A stretch of DNA of 60,140 nt from SAR116 cluster bacterium MED-G04 (GTDB taxonomy: Bacteria > Pseudomonadota > Alphaproteobacteria > Puniceispirillales > UBA1172). The stretch is taken from the NCBI GenBank assembly GCA_002457135.1, contig NTKX01000002.1, positions 1-60,140 of the forward strand, read 5' to 3'. The notes under the pieces are model-generated. The model was not told the DNA's origin. It saw only the letters and a program-made list of their open reading frames with translations, and did no database searches. Numbering within the stretch: position 1 is the stretch's first letter; each line of letters starts with the position of its first letter. The position numbers were made by a program, and so were the translations under genes. Below, piece by piece: positions 26,143-35,170 of this stretch.

Positions 26143-27431
26143 TGGCAGGGAGAGGCCTGCTGATCGCGGGGCTTTCGTCTTCCAGCGGCAAAACGCTGAT
26201 TGCGCTGGGGCTGATGCGCGCCTGCCGCCGCCTCGGGCTGTCGGTTGCCGCCGCCAAAACCGGCCCGGATTATATCGACCCCGGCTTTCATGCCGCTGCC
26301 CTTGGCACGCCATCGGTTAACCTCGACCCCTTTGCCATGGATGATGACCTGCTCTGCGGGCTGGCCTCCCGTCAGGAAGGGGAGACGCTGATCATTGAGG
26401 GCGTGATGGGGGTGCATGATGGCGGTGATGCCTCCTCAGCCCGGCTGGCCGGCAGGCTGGGTGCGCCGGTGGTGCTGGTCATGGATATTCGCGGTCAGGC
26501 CGAAACCGCTGCAGCGATTGCATCAGGCATTCGGGACAGCCTCGGGGCCACGGGGGTTGATCTGGCCGGGGTTATCCTCAACCGGTGCCGGTCGGATCGC
26601 CATGCCAGCCTTGCCCGTGATGCGCTGGAGGATCAGGGGATCACCGTTTTTGGTGCCGTGCCTGACAGTGACCAGATCACCATGCCATCGCGTCACCTCG
26701 GGCTGGTTCAGGCTGATGATCACGGCAATCTGGATGCCTTGCTTGAGGCTGCGGCCGATCTCACATGTGACGGGATTGATGTGGCGGCGTTGATGGCGGC
26801 CTCTGGCGCACTCCATCCACCCGGCCAGATGCGGGAAGCTGTGCCTCCCCCGGCCCAGCGGATCGCGCTGGCCCGTGATGCCGCCTTTGGTTTCGGCTAT
26901 GAGCATCTCATGGCAGGGTGGCGGCGCATGGGGGCCGAGGTCATCCCCTTTTCCCCCCTCGCGGATGAAGGCCCTGATCCTGATGCCGGATTTGTCTTTC
27001 TGCCCGGCGGCTATCCCGAATTGCATCTTGAGGCACTGGCCAATGCCCGCCAGTTCCAGTCGTCGCTGCATGCCATGGCGGCGCGGGGCATAGCGATCCA
27101 TGGTGAATGCGGGGGCTATATGGTGCTGGGGCAGGCCATCACCGGCACCGAGGGTGAGCGTGTTGCCATGACGGGATTGCTGGATGTGGAAACAGCCTTC
27201 ACCACCCCGAGGTTGCATCTGGGTTACCGGCGGCTGAGGCGGCGGGCTGATGCGCCCCTGCCCGATCACCTGCTGGGGCATGAATTTCACTACACCACCG
27301 CCCTTGCCGAAGACGGTGAGCCGCTTTTTGACGTCACTGACCGCAATGGCAATGACCTCGGCCCGGCGGGGCTGGTCAAGGGCAGCGTCACCGGTTCCTA
27401 CATGCACATGATCGCCGGGGTGAAGGGCTAG
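26142..27431 (+). CDS. cobB: Cobyrinate a,c-diamide synthase
   Basis: CobB amidates the a and c side chains of (hydrogeno)byrinate using glutamine and ATP. A P-loop (GLSSSSGKT) opens the synthetase domain, with GPDYIDPGFH and EGVMGVHDG after it. The C-terminal class I glutamine amidotransferase domain has the nucleophile Cys323 in HGECGGYMVLG and His380 in GHEFHYT. At 429 residues it is full length. It is coupled to cobA and convergent with cobM (4-nt overlap). Confidence 0.94.
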   Translation: MAGRGLLIAGLSSSSGKTLIALGLMRACRRLGLSVAAAKTGPDYIDPGFHAAALGTPSVNLDPFAMDDDLLCGLASRQEGETLIIEGVMGVHDGGDASSARLAGRLGAPVVLVMDIRGQAETAAAIASGIRDSLGATGVDLAGVILNRCRSDRHASLARDALEDQGITVFGAVPDSDQITMPSRHLGLVQADDHGNLDALLEAAADLTCDGIDVAALMAASGALHPPGQMREAVPPPAQRIALARDAAFGFGYEHLMAGWRRMGAEVIPFSPLADEGPDPDAGFVFLPGGYPELHLEALANARQFQSSLHAMAARGIAIHGECGGYMVLGQAITGTEGERVAMTGLLDVETAFTTPRLHLGYRRLRRRADAPLPDHLLGHEFHYTTALAEDGEPLFDVTDRNGNDLGPAGLVKGSVTGSYMHMIAGVKG

Positions 27432-28249
27432 TTCCCTGTAGTATTTTCGGGCGTATTATCGGGGGATTGATCACGCTCATCCTGATTGCCGCGCTGAACC
27501 CTCAGGACATGGACATGATCCTTGTCGTAGAGGGCGGAATCCCTGAAATCCTTCACTTCATTGAGGGCCGGACCGATAAAGATCAGCGCCGTCCGGGTGA
27601 TTTTCGCATCCAGCACCTTGCGCCGGATTGTCGCCAGCGTGCCATAGAGAAAATGCTGATCAGGCCAGCCGACCCGGTAGGCAATCACCACCGGGCAATC
27701 CGCACCGTAATAGGGGGTCAGCACGCGTTCAATTTCACGCAGGTTGCGGACCGACAGGTGAATGGCCAGGGTTGCCCCGGTGCGGGCGAAATTTTCCAGC
27801 TCTTCCCCCTTTGGCATGGCGGAGGATTTCATGGCGGTTCGGGTCAGGATAATGCTCTGCGCGACCTCGGGGATGGTCAGCTCAACCCCCATTTCGGCGG
27901 CGGCGGCGGCATAGGCTGGCACCCCGGGGATAATGCGGTAATCAATATCCATGTCGCGGAGCCGCCTGATCTGCTCGGCAATCGCGCCATAGAGCGATGG
28001 ATCCCCTGAATGAACCCTAGCCACATCCTCCCCCTCACCATGGGCGCGGGCGATGATGGCCATGATGTCATCAAGGGTGAGGGAGGCTGTATCCACCACC
28101 TCGGCCCCTTCAGGCGCGGCATCGACAACAGCTTCGGGCACCAGCGACCCGGCATAGAGGCAGTATCGGCATTGTTCGATCAGCCGCCTGCCCTTGACGG
28201 TGATCAGATCAGGATCGCCGGGGCCAGCCCCGATGAAAAAGACAGTCAT
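27428..28249 (-). CDS. cobM: Precorrin-4 C11-methyltransferase
   Basis: CobM (CbiF) methylates C11 of precorrin-4. Motifs seen are VFFIGAGPGDPDLIT, CLYAGSLVPEAV, HSGDPSLYGA and PGVPAYAAAAA, all typical of the CobM/CbiF branch. The last 20 or so residues are a polar tail. The gene is the last of the cbiX-cobH-cobL-cobI-cbiG/cobJ-cobM operon and overlaps its upstream neighbour by 4 nt. Confidence 0.95.
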   Translation of the reverse strand: MTVFFIGAGPGDPDLITVKGRRLIEQCRYCLYAGSLVPEAVVDAAPEGAEVVDTASLTLDDIMAIIARAHGEGEDVARVHSGDPSLYGAIAEQIRRLRDMDIDYRIIPGVPAYAAAAAEMGVELTIPEVAQSIILTRTAMKSSAMPKGEELENFARTGATLAIHLSVRNLREIERVLTPYYGADCPVVIAYRVGWPDQHFLYGTLATIRRKVLDAKITRTALIFIGPALNEVKDFRDSALYDKDHVHVLRVQRGNQDERDQSPDNTPENTTGN

Positions 28250-30159
28250 AACGGGGTTTCCTCATTGGTATCGGACTGATGCTCTGCCGATTGCGCCGGG
28301 CTATCCAGATGCTTGGCGTAACCGCGCGGGGTGAAGACAGCTTCCCCCCCGGCATGGGCGATACGGCGGCTGGTGGAGGCACCGACCATCACCACCGTCA
28401 TCATGTCAATTTCATCAATATCGAGATCGCCAAGGTTGCGATGGCGGATTTCCTCTTCCGGGCGGCCAAGGCTGGTGGCCAGCACCACCGGGGTATCCGC
28501 CGGGCGATGGTTGAGCAGAATAGCCTTCGCCTTTGCCATGCCGACACGGCGGCGGCGCGACACCGGATTATAGAAGGCAATGACGAAATCACCCAGGCCG
28601 GCGGCCTCAATGCGCTGTTCGATCTGATCCCATGGCGTCAGCAGATCAGACAGGGAAATGGTGCAGAAATCATGGCCGAGAATGGCCCCTGACCGGGCCG
28701 CCGCCGCCTGCAACGCCGATACGCCCGGGGCGGTCATCACCTCAACCCGGCGAGCAGCCTGACTGACTCCGGCCTCAGCCTCATCACGGGCCAGCAGCTC
28801 ATAGACCAGCGCCCCCATGGCATAAATACCGGCATCACCGGAACAGATGATCGCCATATCACGGCCAAGGGCGGCCTGTTCCAGCGCGTAACGGCACCGC
28901 GCCTCCTCCTCACCAAGGGCGAAATCCCGCCTCGGCTTGCCGTGGGACAACCCGCCGAGAAGATCAATATAAAACCCGTAACCCACCAGCTCATCGGCTG
29001 AGGCGATCATGGCGGTGGCTTCAGGCGTGCGCCAGTCATGCTGGCCCGGGCCAATACCGACCAGCATCACCCTGCCGTTATGCCTTGACGATTGAGACGG
29101 CCCTGCCCCATCGGGCTTGAGGGCCAGTGCCATGGTGGCATGGGCATCGCGTATTTTGGGGAGCAGGACGACCCCGTCAGGGCCAGCGGCGGCAAGGGCT
29201 GAAGCCTCCGCCACGCCGTGGCATCCGACCTCCCGCATCACCACCTCTGATGGTTCATGAAGCCTCGGGGTCTCAGCCTCAAGCTGATCAGGGGTGAAGA
29301 GGTGGAGCCGATGCCCGGCTGCATCCGCCATCGCAAGGATAGCCCGCTCATCCGCCTTCAGGTCAACGCTGTAAACGCCCTCGATTGCGGCCAAGGCGAT
29401 ATCGGCCTGGTCCAGCCCGCGCCGGACCAGATCATGCATTTCATCCACCGGGCAATGGCGTGAGGCACCAAGCCCGAGGCAGACCCGCCGGGGATGGAAA
29501 ACACAATCCGCCAAGGCCCCTTCCGCTGGCCTGAGGCTGAGGTGAAGCCGCAAGGCATCATCACGATCATCAGAGCTGGCGGCAATGGGGCTGAGCCAGT
29601 CACGCCATTCTTTGGCGGTTTCAGCCAGATGGTCCGGCAGATCATCGGAAAGCACCGCTTTGCGTCCTTCGAGCAGGCCAGCCATCACCGCCTTGGCGCT
29701 GTCCGGATCAGCCAGCACAAACCCGGCGGGGGGTTCATCGAGCGCAATCCCGAAGGCACGGTCGCCCGCTGTGGTGATCGCTGCAACGCCGCCTGTTTCC
29801 GTGGCAATAGCCTCAGCCAGCCTGTTGGCCCCGTGATGCCCGCCCAGCAGCGGAACGATGATCTTCCCGTCATCACTCAACGCCAGCACCGGGGCATCGC
29901 TGTGCTTGGACCGGGTATGGGCCGAAATGGCCCGGATCAGGATAGCCGCCGCGCAAACCCCGATGACTGGCCGCCCTGCCAGAAAGAGGCTCCTCAAATG
30001 GGGGATCACATCATCAATCCGCTGATCCGGCTCACCGGCCCCGCTATCCGCAGCGCGGCGGGTGGCGTGCCACTCACCGCCAAAAACATCAGCCAGACGG
30101 CGGGCGAGAATACCGCCACGCGCCGTCAGGGCCACGAAACAGGGGCGCGTCAGATCCAT
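28246..30159 (-). CDS. cobJ: Fused CbiG-like protein and precorrin-3B C17-methyltransferase
   Basis: This 637-residue protein joins two enzymes. Residues about 1-350 are CbiG-like, with the central-domain pattern (GGHHGANRLAEAIA) and the C-terminal CbiG/CobE domain (CLGLGASRHCPVDEM). CbiG opens the ring lactone and releases acetaldehyde in the anaerobic route. Residues about 363-610 are CobJ/CbiH, the C17-methyltransferase that drives ring contraction, with VMLVGIGPGQHDWRTPEA, ICSGDAGIYAMG and FYNPVSRRR. A short Gly/Pro/Ser linker joins them. The start overlaps the end of cobI by 10 nt. The fusion places ring contraction and lactone opening on one chain. Confidence 0.92.
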   Translation of the reverse strand: MDLTRPCFVALTARGGILARRLADVFGGEWHATRRAADSGAGEPDQRIDDVIPHLRSLFLAGRPVIGVCAAAILIRAISAHTRSKHSDAPVLALSDDGKIIVPLLGGHHGANRLAEAIATETGGVAAITTAGDRAFGIALDEPPAGFVLADPDSAKAVMAGLLEGRKAVLSDDLPDHLAETAKEWRDWLSPIAASSDDRDDALRLHLSLRPAEGALADCVFHPRRVCLGLGASRHCPVDEMHDLVRRGLDQADIALAAIEGVYSVDLKADERAILAMADAAGHRLHLFTPDQLEAETPRLHEPSEVVMREVGCHGVAEASALAAAGPDGVVLLPKIRDAHATMALALKPDGAGPSQSSRHNGRVMLVGIGPGQHDWRTPEATAMIASADELVGYGFYIDLLGGLSHGKPRRDFALGEEEARCRYALEQAALGRDMAIICSGDAGIYAMGALVYELLARDEAEAGVSQAARRVEVMTAPGVSALQAAAARSGAILGHDFCTISLSDLLTPWDQIEQRIEAAGLGDFVIAFYNPVSRRRRVGMAKAKAILLNHRPADTPVVLATSLGRPEEEIRHRNLGDLDIDEIDMMTVVMVGASTSRRIAHAGGEAVFTPRGYAKHLDSPAQSAEHQSDTNEETPL

Positions 30160-30851
30160 GGATCAGCCCCTTTATAGATAATGATCATCGAAAAATACGG
30201 GGCCTCTTCAGGGGCCTCGGCCAATGGCGTGGCGTTTTCATGCGGCAGGCTTGCGTGGCTGACAAAGAGCGCCTTTCCCGTCAGCCCCATCCCGTCCAGA
30301 AGGAATTTAAGACGCGGCAGATGCCGCCCCAGTTTCATGATCACCGCCGCCTCGGCCATGGCGATCCTGTCCCTGATTGTCTCATCATCGAGGGTGGCGG
30401 GGATCACCACCAGCGTGTCGTTGCGGGCCACCAGCGCCTGACGATGGGCAGAGGCACAGGCCGTCATGGAGGTCACGCCCGGGATCACCATGGTGGTGAA
30501 ATCATCCCTCAGCCGCGCCAGCACATACATGAAACTGCCATAAAACAGCGGGTCACCTTCACAGAGGACAGCAACATCTCGCCCGGCCTCAAGATGCTGC
30601 CTGATCGTGGCGGCACCGCTTTCATAAATCGATTGCGCCGGGGCGCGGCCCGAAACCATCGGCACCGGCATTTCGATTTCAACAGCATCAGGGCTGATCG
30701 CCTCAGCCATGATGGAGCGCGCAAAACTGCCTGTACCCTCGGCCGAAGGATAGGCGATGACCTGAGCCTCACTGACAATGCGCCATGCCTTGCGGGTGAC
30801 GAGTTCAGGGTCGCCCGGCCCGGTGCCAATGCCATAGAGCGTTCCGGTCAT
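30150..30851 (-). CDS. cobI: Precorrin-2 C20-methyltransferase
   Basis: CobI (CbiL) adds the C20 methyl group to precorrin-2. The protein begins TLYGIGTGPGDPELVTRKA, with LCEGDPLFYGSFMY and VIPGVTSMTACASA further on, the usual tetrapyrrole-methylase set. I start at ATG 30851, which overlaps the cobL stop by 4 nt (ATGA) and gives 233 residues; an upstream in-frame Met at 30884 lies inside cobL. Confidence 0.94.
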   Translation of the reverse strand: MTGTLYGIGTGPGDPELVTRKAWRIVSEAQVIAYPSAEGTGSFARSIMAEAISPDAVEIEMPVPMVSGRAPAQSIYESGAATIRQHLEAGRDVAVLCEGDPLFYGSFMYVLARLRDDFTTMVIPGVTSMTACASAHRQALVARNDTLVVIPATLDDETIRDRIAMAEAAVIMKLGRHLPRLKFLLDGMGLTGKALFVSHASLPHENATPLAEAPEEAPYFSMIIIYKGADPWI

Positions 30852-32089
30852 TGTGCTTCCCCGGGGGATTTGCGCCAGTACCACTGGGTCACCGGCATCA
30901 GCGGCCTCCAGCCATGATAGGGGCCCACCGCCTCGGCACGGCTGGTTGCAATCCGCGTCAGCTCGCCGCCATGCTGGCCCCAGAGCTGGAGCAACAGTGC
31001 CTCACTTTCGAGCGTCACGGTATTGACCACCAGCCTGCCGCCTTGATTGAGCCTCGGCATCACCGCCGCCACCAGATCAAGGCTGAGGCCGCCACCAATG
31101 AAAACAGCATCAGGCCGGGGCAGATCAGCGATGGCATCAGGCAGCATGCCGCTGATCCCCTGCCAGTCCGGCACACCCAGACGGGCAGCGTTGGCACGCG
31201 CCACATCCAGCCTGTCCTCACGCTGGTCGATGCCGATGGCCCTTGTGGCGGTTGCCGCCCTCATCCATTCGATGCCGATGGAACCCGACCCGCAGCCCAG
31301 ATCCCACAGAACCCCGCCCGGATGCGGGGCCAGCCGCGCCAGCGTGGCGGCACGAACCTCCGCCTTGGTGAGCTTGCCATCGGATTGATAGGCATGATCG
31401 GGCAGGCCAGCGACCCTCGGCCAGAAATCACCGGCACCATCCGGGCATTCAATCGCCGTGATGTGAAAATCAGGTGGTGTCATGCCAGCATTAACCCCGC
31501 CAGCATTAACCCAGGCCGAGGCCCGCGCATCCTGCCGTGTTTCAGCCTCCCCGCCAATATGGCCAAGGGCCGTGACAACAGCATCACCAAACCCGGCCCC
31601 GGTCACCAGCCCGGCCAGCGTTGCCGTGCTGGTATGATCATGGGCCAGCACCAGCAGCCGCGCCCTCGGGGCCAGATGGGCCAGCACGCTTTCATGCGGC
31701 CGCCCATGCACCGTCAGGGTGATGCAGGTGTTGAGCGGCCATCCCATCCGTGCCGCGGCCAGCTGAAAGCCTGAAGGCGAAGGGATAACCTCCATCTCGC
31801 CAGGATCGAAATAACGCACCAGGGTTGAGGCGGCCCCGAACCACAGCGGATCACCCGTGGCGATGATCACCGTGGGCTTGCCGCGTCGTGCCTCAAGCAG
31901 GGGGATAATATCCAGAAACGGTGTTGGCCATGCCCTTGCCTCACCAGCGAAATCAGCATGGTGTTGCAGCTCCTCAACCATGCGATCAGCCCCGATCATG
32001 AGGCCAGCATCCAGCACACGCTGACGGAGGGCGGGATCAAGCCCTTTTATCCCTGACTCACCCACACCGATGATGCTGAGCCAGGCCAT
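30848..32089 (-). CDS. cobL: Precorrin-6Y C5,15-methyltransferase (decarboxylating)
   Basis: CobL methylates C5 and C15 and decarboxylates the C12 acetate. Both halves are present. The CbiE-like half (about 1-200) has IGVGESGIKGL and IIATGDPLWFGAASTL. The CbiT-like half (about 225-413) has the SAM site LWDLGCGSGSIGIEWMR and FIGGGLS. It is the fused form used in the aerobic pathway. Its stop overlaps cobI by 4 nt and its start shares one base with the cobH stop. Confidence 0.95.
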   Translation of the reverse strand: MAWLSIIGVGESGIKGLDPALRQRVLDAGLMIGADRMVEELQHHADFAGEARAWPTPFLDIIPLLEARRGKPTVIIATGDPLWFGAASTLVRYFDPGEMEVIPSPSGFQLAAARMGWPLNTCITLTVHGRPHESVLAHLAPRARLLVLAHDHTSTATLAGLVTGAGFGDAVVTALGHIGGEAETRQDARASAWVNAGGVNAGMTPPDFHITAIECPDGAGDFWPRVAGLPDHAYQSDGKLTKAEVRAATLARLAPHPGGVLWDLGCGSGSIGIEWMRAATATRAIGIDQREDRLDVARANAARLGVPDWQGISGMLPDAIADLPRPDAVFIGGGLSLDLVAAVMPRLNQGGRLVVNTVTLESEALLLQLWGQHGGELTRIATSRAEAVGPYHGWRPLMPVTQWYWRKSPGEAQ

Positions 32090-32739
32090 CAGTTGCGCCC
32101 TGCCATGATCGCGCCAGCGTTGACCGCGGCGGAGGCCATGGCCGACCCGCCCCGGGTGCCGCTGACGGTGATAAAGCCGAAATCTGCCCCTGAGCCTCTC
32201 TGGGCCAGCAGGTCCTTGGATTCGGCAGCCCCGACAAAACCCACGGGAAAGCCGAGGATCACCGCCGGGCTGGGCCAGCCATCAGCCAGTTTTTCAAGCA
32301 GGTGAAACAGCGCCGTCGGGGCATTGCCGATGGCCACCACAGCACCGCCGATATCATGATGCCATTGTTCCACCGCCGCCGCCGAACGGGTGGTGCCGAG
32401 CCGCGATGCATCCCCGGCCACCCCCTCATTATTGAGGGTCACCACCACCCTGTTGCGGGTAGCGAGAAACCGCCGGGTGATGCCTGAGGCGACCATGGTG
32501 CAATCGCACAGGATCGGCGCACCCTGGCCGAGGGCTGCTGCTGTTCTTTCCATGACACAGGGGCTGGCGATGATATCATCCGCCAGATCAGGCATGCCGC
32601 AGGCGTGGATCACGCGGATCACCATTTCGGCCACATCGGGGCTGAACCGGTCAAGCCTGGCTTCGGCGCGGACCCGCTCAAAAGACAGATCATAAATCGC
32701 CTTGGGGTCACGCAGATAGGATGGTGCCGAGGGGGACAT
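32089..32739 (-). CDS. cobH: Precorrin-8X methylmutase
   Basis: CobH (CbiC) moves the C11 methyl group to C12, giving hydrogenobyrinate or cobyrinate. The catalytic His lies in the VIRVIHACGM segment, and the family blocks CDCTMVASGI, GNAPTALF and GFPVGFVGAAESK are intact. At 216 residues it is of normal length. It lies 1 nt downstream of cbiX and is coupled to cobL. Confidence 0.96.
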   Translation of the reverse strand: MSPSAPSYLRDPKAIYDLSFERVRAEARLDRFSPDVAEMVIRVIHACGMPDLADDIIASPCVMERTAAALGQGAPILCDCTMVASGITRRFLATRNRVVVTLNNEGVAGDASRLGTTRSAAAVEQWHHDIGGAVVAIGNAPTALFHLLEKLADGWPSPAVILGFPVGFVGAAESKDLLAQRGSGADFGFITVSGTRGGSAMASAAVNAGAIMAGRN

Positions 32740-32740
32740 C

Positions 32741-33928
32741 CTATTCTCCTGCTTTGGTCCTGTTCAGTACCGAGCGCGGGCCAAGCGGGTGATCAGCCTG
32801 GGGGTAGGGATGATGATGGTGGTCATGCCCGTTACCATGATCATGGTGATCGTGCCCGTGGTCATGCCCGTGCCCGTTATCGTGATCGTGCCCGTGATCG
32901 TGATCATGCTTGTGATCATCATGGCTATGCCCGTGATGGTGATGCCCGTTCTGATCCATCTCCCTCAGGCGGCATTCACCAGTGCAGAACGTGGTGCAGA
33001 GATCGCAATCCTCAACATTGCTGCCGGGTGCGGTAACGCCCTTGCCTTCGACATGGTGGTGATGGCTTTCCTGCGGCAGGCCGACCTCATCCTCGAAACC
33101 AAGCACCTGGGCGCGGTATTTGCACATCGAGCAGTTCATGTTGTTGCTGCCGGTGAGGATTTCCCGCACCCGGTCAGCAAAGGTGGCGATCACCTGATCA
33201 TGATCATTGAGGTAGCCGGCCTTGACGAATTCAATGCCCGGATGGCGTGCCGCAACCTCATCGGTGAAACCGTAGATACGGTCAATCAGGATGCCGGAGA
33301 AGAGGAAATAGGGGAACACGACAATCCGCTTGAACCCCAGCTTGGTGACGTTTTCAAGGCAGGGTTCAACCAGCGGGAAGGTGACGCCGGAAAAGCCGGT
33401 TTCGCACCAGCCGAGACCAAGCGATTCGACCATCATCCGCGCCACCTTGGACACGTTCGAATTGGCATCAGGGTCGGATGATCCCCGGCCGATCACCACC
33501 AGGCAGGTATCGTGGCGATCAACATGGCCATTATCGGCATCGGCCCTGTCGAGGGCTGCGGTGACCCTGTCCGCTGCTGCCTCAAGCATCTTCAGGTCAA
33601 TCGCCAGCTCCCGCCCGTATTGGATGGTGATGCCATGCTGGGCCGAATAGGTGTTCAGCACGGATGGAATATCGTTCTTGGCATGGCCCGCGGCAAACAG
33701 CATGCCCGGCACCGCCAGCACATGATTGACGCCCTGTTCCCGCAACCGGTCCAGCCCGTCCTTGATCACCGGGGTGGCAAATTCGAGGTAGCCATATTCC
33801 ACCGGCCAGTCCGGGAAAACGGGGGTGAGCTTTTCAGCCAGCACCGCAAATTCGGCCACCGCCGATTTTGATCGACTGCCATGGCCGCAGATCATCACGC
33901 CGTATTTCGGTTCGGTATCGTGGGGCAT
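32741..33928 (-). CDS. cbiX: Sirohydrochlorin cobaltochelatase, long CbiX with Fe-S and His-rich tail
   Basis: CbiX inserts cobalt into sirohydrochlorin early in the oxygen-independent route. Two chelatase repeats are visible. The first has CGHGSR (His16) and AAGHAKND (His82), and the second has IGRGSSDPDAN and FPYFLFSG. After them come MNCSMC (264-269, the MXCXXC [4Fe-4S] motif of long CbiX proteins), a second cysteine cluster Cys308/311/315/319, and a His/Asp-rich tail (about 329-373). I start at ATG 33928, preceded by GGAGGAAAA (395 aa); the frame is open to 34009. It is the first gene of a six-gene operon. An iron-specific role is possible but less likely in this context. Confidence 0.9.
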   Translation of the reverse strand: MPHDTEPKYGVMICGHGSRSKSAVAEFAVLAEKLTPVFPDWPVEYGYLEFATPVIKDGLDRLREQGVNHVLAVPGMLFAAGHAKNDIPSVLNTYSAQHGITIQYGRELAIDLKMLEAAADRVTAALDRADADNGHVDRHDTCLVVIGRGSSDPDANSNVSKVARMMVESLGLGWCETGFSGVTFPLVEPCLENVTKLGFKRIVVFPYFLFSGILIDRIYGFTDEVAARHPGIEFVKAGYLNDHDQVIATFADRVREILTGSNNMNCSMCKYRAQVLGFEDEVGLPQESHHHHVEGKGVTAPGSNVEDCDLCTTFCTGECRLREMDQNGHHHHGHSHDDHKHDHDHGHDHDNGHGHDHGHDHHDHGNGHDHHHHPYPQADHPLGPRSVLNRTKAGE

Positions 33929-34063
33929 GGTTTTTCCTCCATGTTGCCAAGCGTATTCTGTCGGGCAGTCCATGAAGGAAAGAGGCGGCAGGACACCACC
34001 CAAGACCATCAGGTTTCCGGATTTCGCCCCTCGATATGGTCAGCGTCACCGGAATCACTTCCA

Positions 34064-34100
34064 CCTTGTTAACAAGGAACCCAACAGGTAGAGGTATAGT
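34064..34100 (+). promoter_or_regulatory. Palindrome and candidate -10 element before cobD
   Basis: CCTTGTTAACAAGG (34064-34077) is a perfect 14-bp inverted repeat. A TATAGT box (34095-34100) follows 17 bp after it and 59 bp before the cobD start. The palindrome occupies the -35 position, so it could be an operator, or simply contain a weak -35. The 231-bp gap between cbiX and cobD has no riboswitch pattern that I recognise. Confidence 0.4.
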
Positions 34101-34159
34101 ATGATTTTGCCCCTGTTAGCAACGCCGCTGATGCTCCCCACCTGACCCGATGGCATGGC

Positions 34160-35170
34160 ATGGTAATCGATCTCTTCATTCCCCATGATCCGGCGTTGCG
34201 CTGCATCGTCCTGATCCTGGCCCTGATGCTGGATGCCTGGCTTGGTGAACCGCAATGGTTATGGCGAAACCTGCCGCATCCCGTGGTGCTGTTCGGCCGT
34301 GCGATCGGTTTTTTTGAGAGACATTTCAACCGGCGCGACCGAACGGGCCGGACCCGGCGTATGCTCGGGGTCGTTGCCATCATCATCCTGATCCTGCTGG
34401 CGGCTGGCACTGGCGGGGGGATCATGGCGGCGGCTTCCATCGGCGGCAATGCCCTCACCATCCCTGTTGAGCTGGTGCTGGTCGCCATCCTCATTGCCGG
34501 GCGCAGCCTTGATGATCACACCCGCGCCGTTGCCATCGCGCTGGAGGGCGGCAGCATGAAGGATGCCCGCCGGGCGATTTCCATGATTGTCGGGCGAAAC
34601 CCTGATGCGCTGGATGCCCACGCCATCGCCCGGGCCGGGATTGAAACCACGGCCGAGAACCTCTCTGACGGGGTCATCGCGCCCGCGCTGTTCTATCTTC
34701 TATTCGGTCTGCCGGGGATCATCGCCTACAAGATGATCAATACCGCCGACAGCATGACCGGCTATAAATCACGCCGCTATTTCGCCTATGGGTATGGCGC
34801 GGCGCGGATTGATGACCTGGTTAACCTGATCCCGGCGCGGCTCACCGGCCTCCTGATTGCGCTGGCCAGCCCGGCCGGGTTTTTCGGTGCGATCAGGGTG
34901 ATGTGGCGTGATGCGGGCAGGCACCGTTCCCCCAATGCAGGCTGGCCCGAAGCAGCGATGGCGGCCCGGCTCGGGCTGTCACTGGCGGGGCCAAGGCTCT
35001 ATGGCCAGCGGATGAGCCAGGATGCACCAATGAATGGAGAGGGCAGGCGTGAGGCCACGGCCAGCGATATCAGAAGATCGCTCAGCCTGATGTGGCGGGC
35101 CATTGCGCTGGCGGGCCTCTTAACAGGGATGGCCGGCCTTGCGATAATAACCCTGACGGGATCGCCCTAA
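34160..35170 (+). CDS. cobD: Adenosylcobinamide-phosphate synthase (CbiB/CobD family)
   Basis: CobD (called CbiB in the Salmonella nomenclature) attaches the aminopropanol arm to adenosylcobyric acid at the inner membrane. The 336-residue protein starts with a hydrophobic helix and the family segment [36 protein letters not shown], then [11 protein letters not shown] and [13 protein letters not shown], follow with several more helices. It is transcribed alone, divergent from cbiX and convergent with cobQ (4-nt overlap). Confidence 0.94.
   Translation: MVIDLFIPHDPALRCIVLILALMLDAWLGEPQWLWRNLPHPVVLFGRAIGFFERHFNRRDRTGRTRRMLGVVAIIILILLAAGTGGGIMAAASIGGNALTIPVELVLVAILIAGRSLDDHTRAVAIALEGGSMKDARRAISMIVGRNPDALDAHAIARAGIETTAENLSDGVIAPALFYLLFGLPGIIAYKMINTADSMTGYKSRRYFAYGYGAARIDDLVNLIPARLTGLLIALASPAGFFGAIRVMWRDAGRHRSPNAGWPEAAMAARLGLSLAGPRLYGQRMSQDAPMNGEGRREATASDIRRSLSLMWRAIALAGLLTGMAGLAIITLTGSP

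Noticed and set aside
32789-33481. Hydrophobic plus-strand frame opposite cbiX
   Set aside because: The Val/Met/Ile-rich run is the reverse complement of the His/Asp codons of the CbiX tail and has no membrane-protein logic or ribosome binding site. The same applies to the plus-strand frame opposite the His-rich part of cobW (41338-42201).
33929-34159. Second cobalamin riboswitch between cbiX and cobD
   Set aside because: I looked for the B12-box and the GCCACTG element on both strands and found neither.
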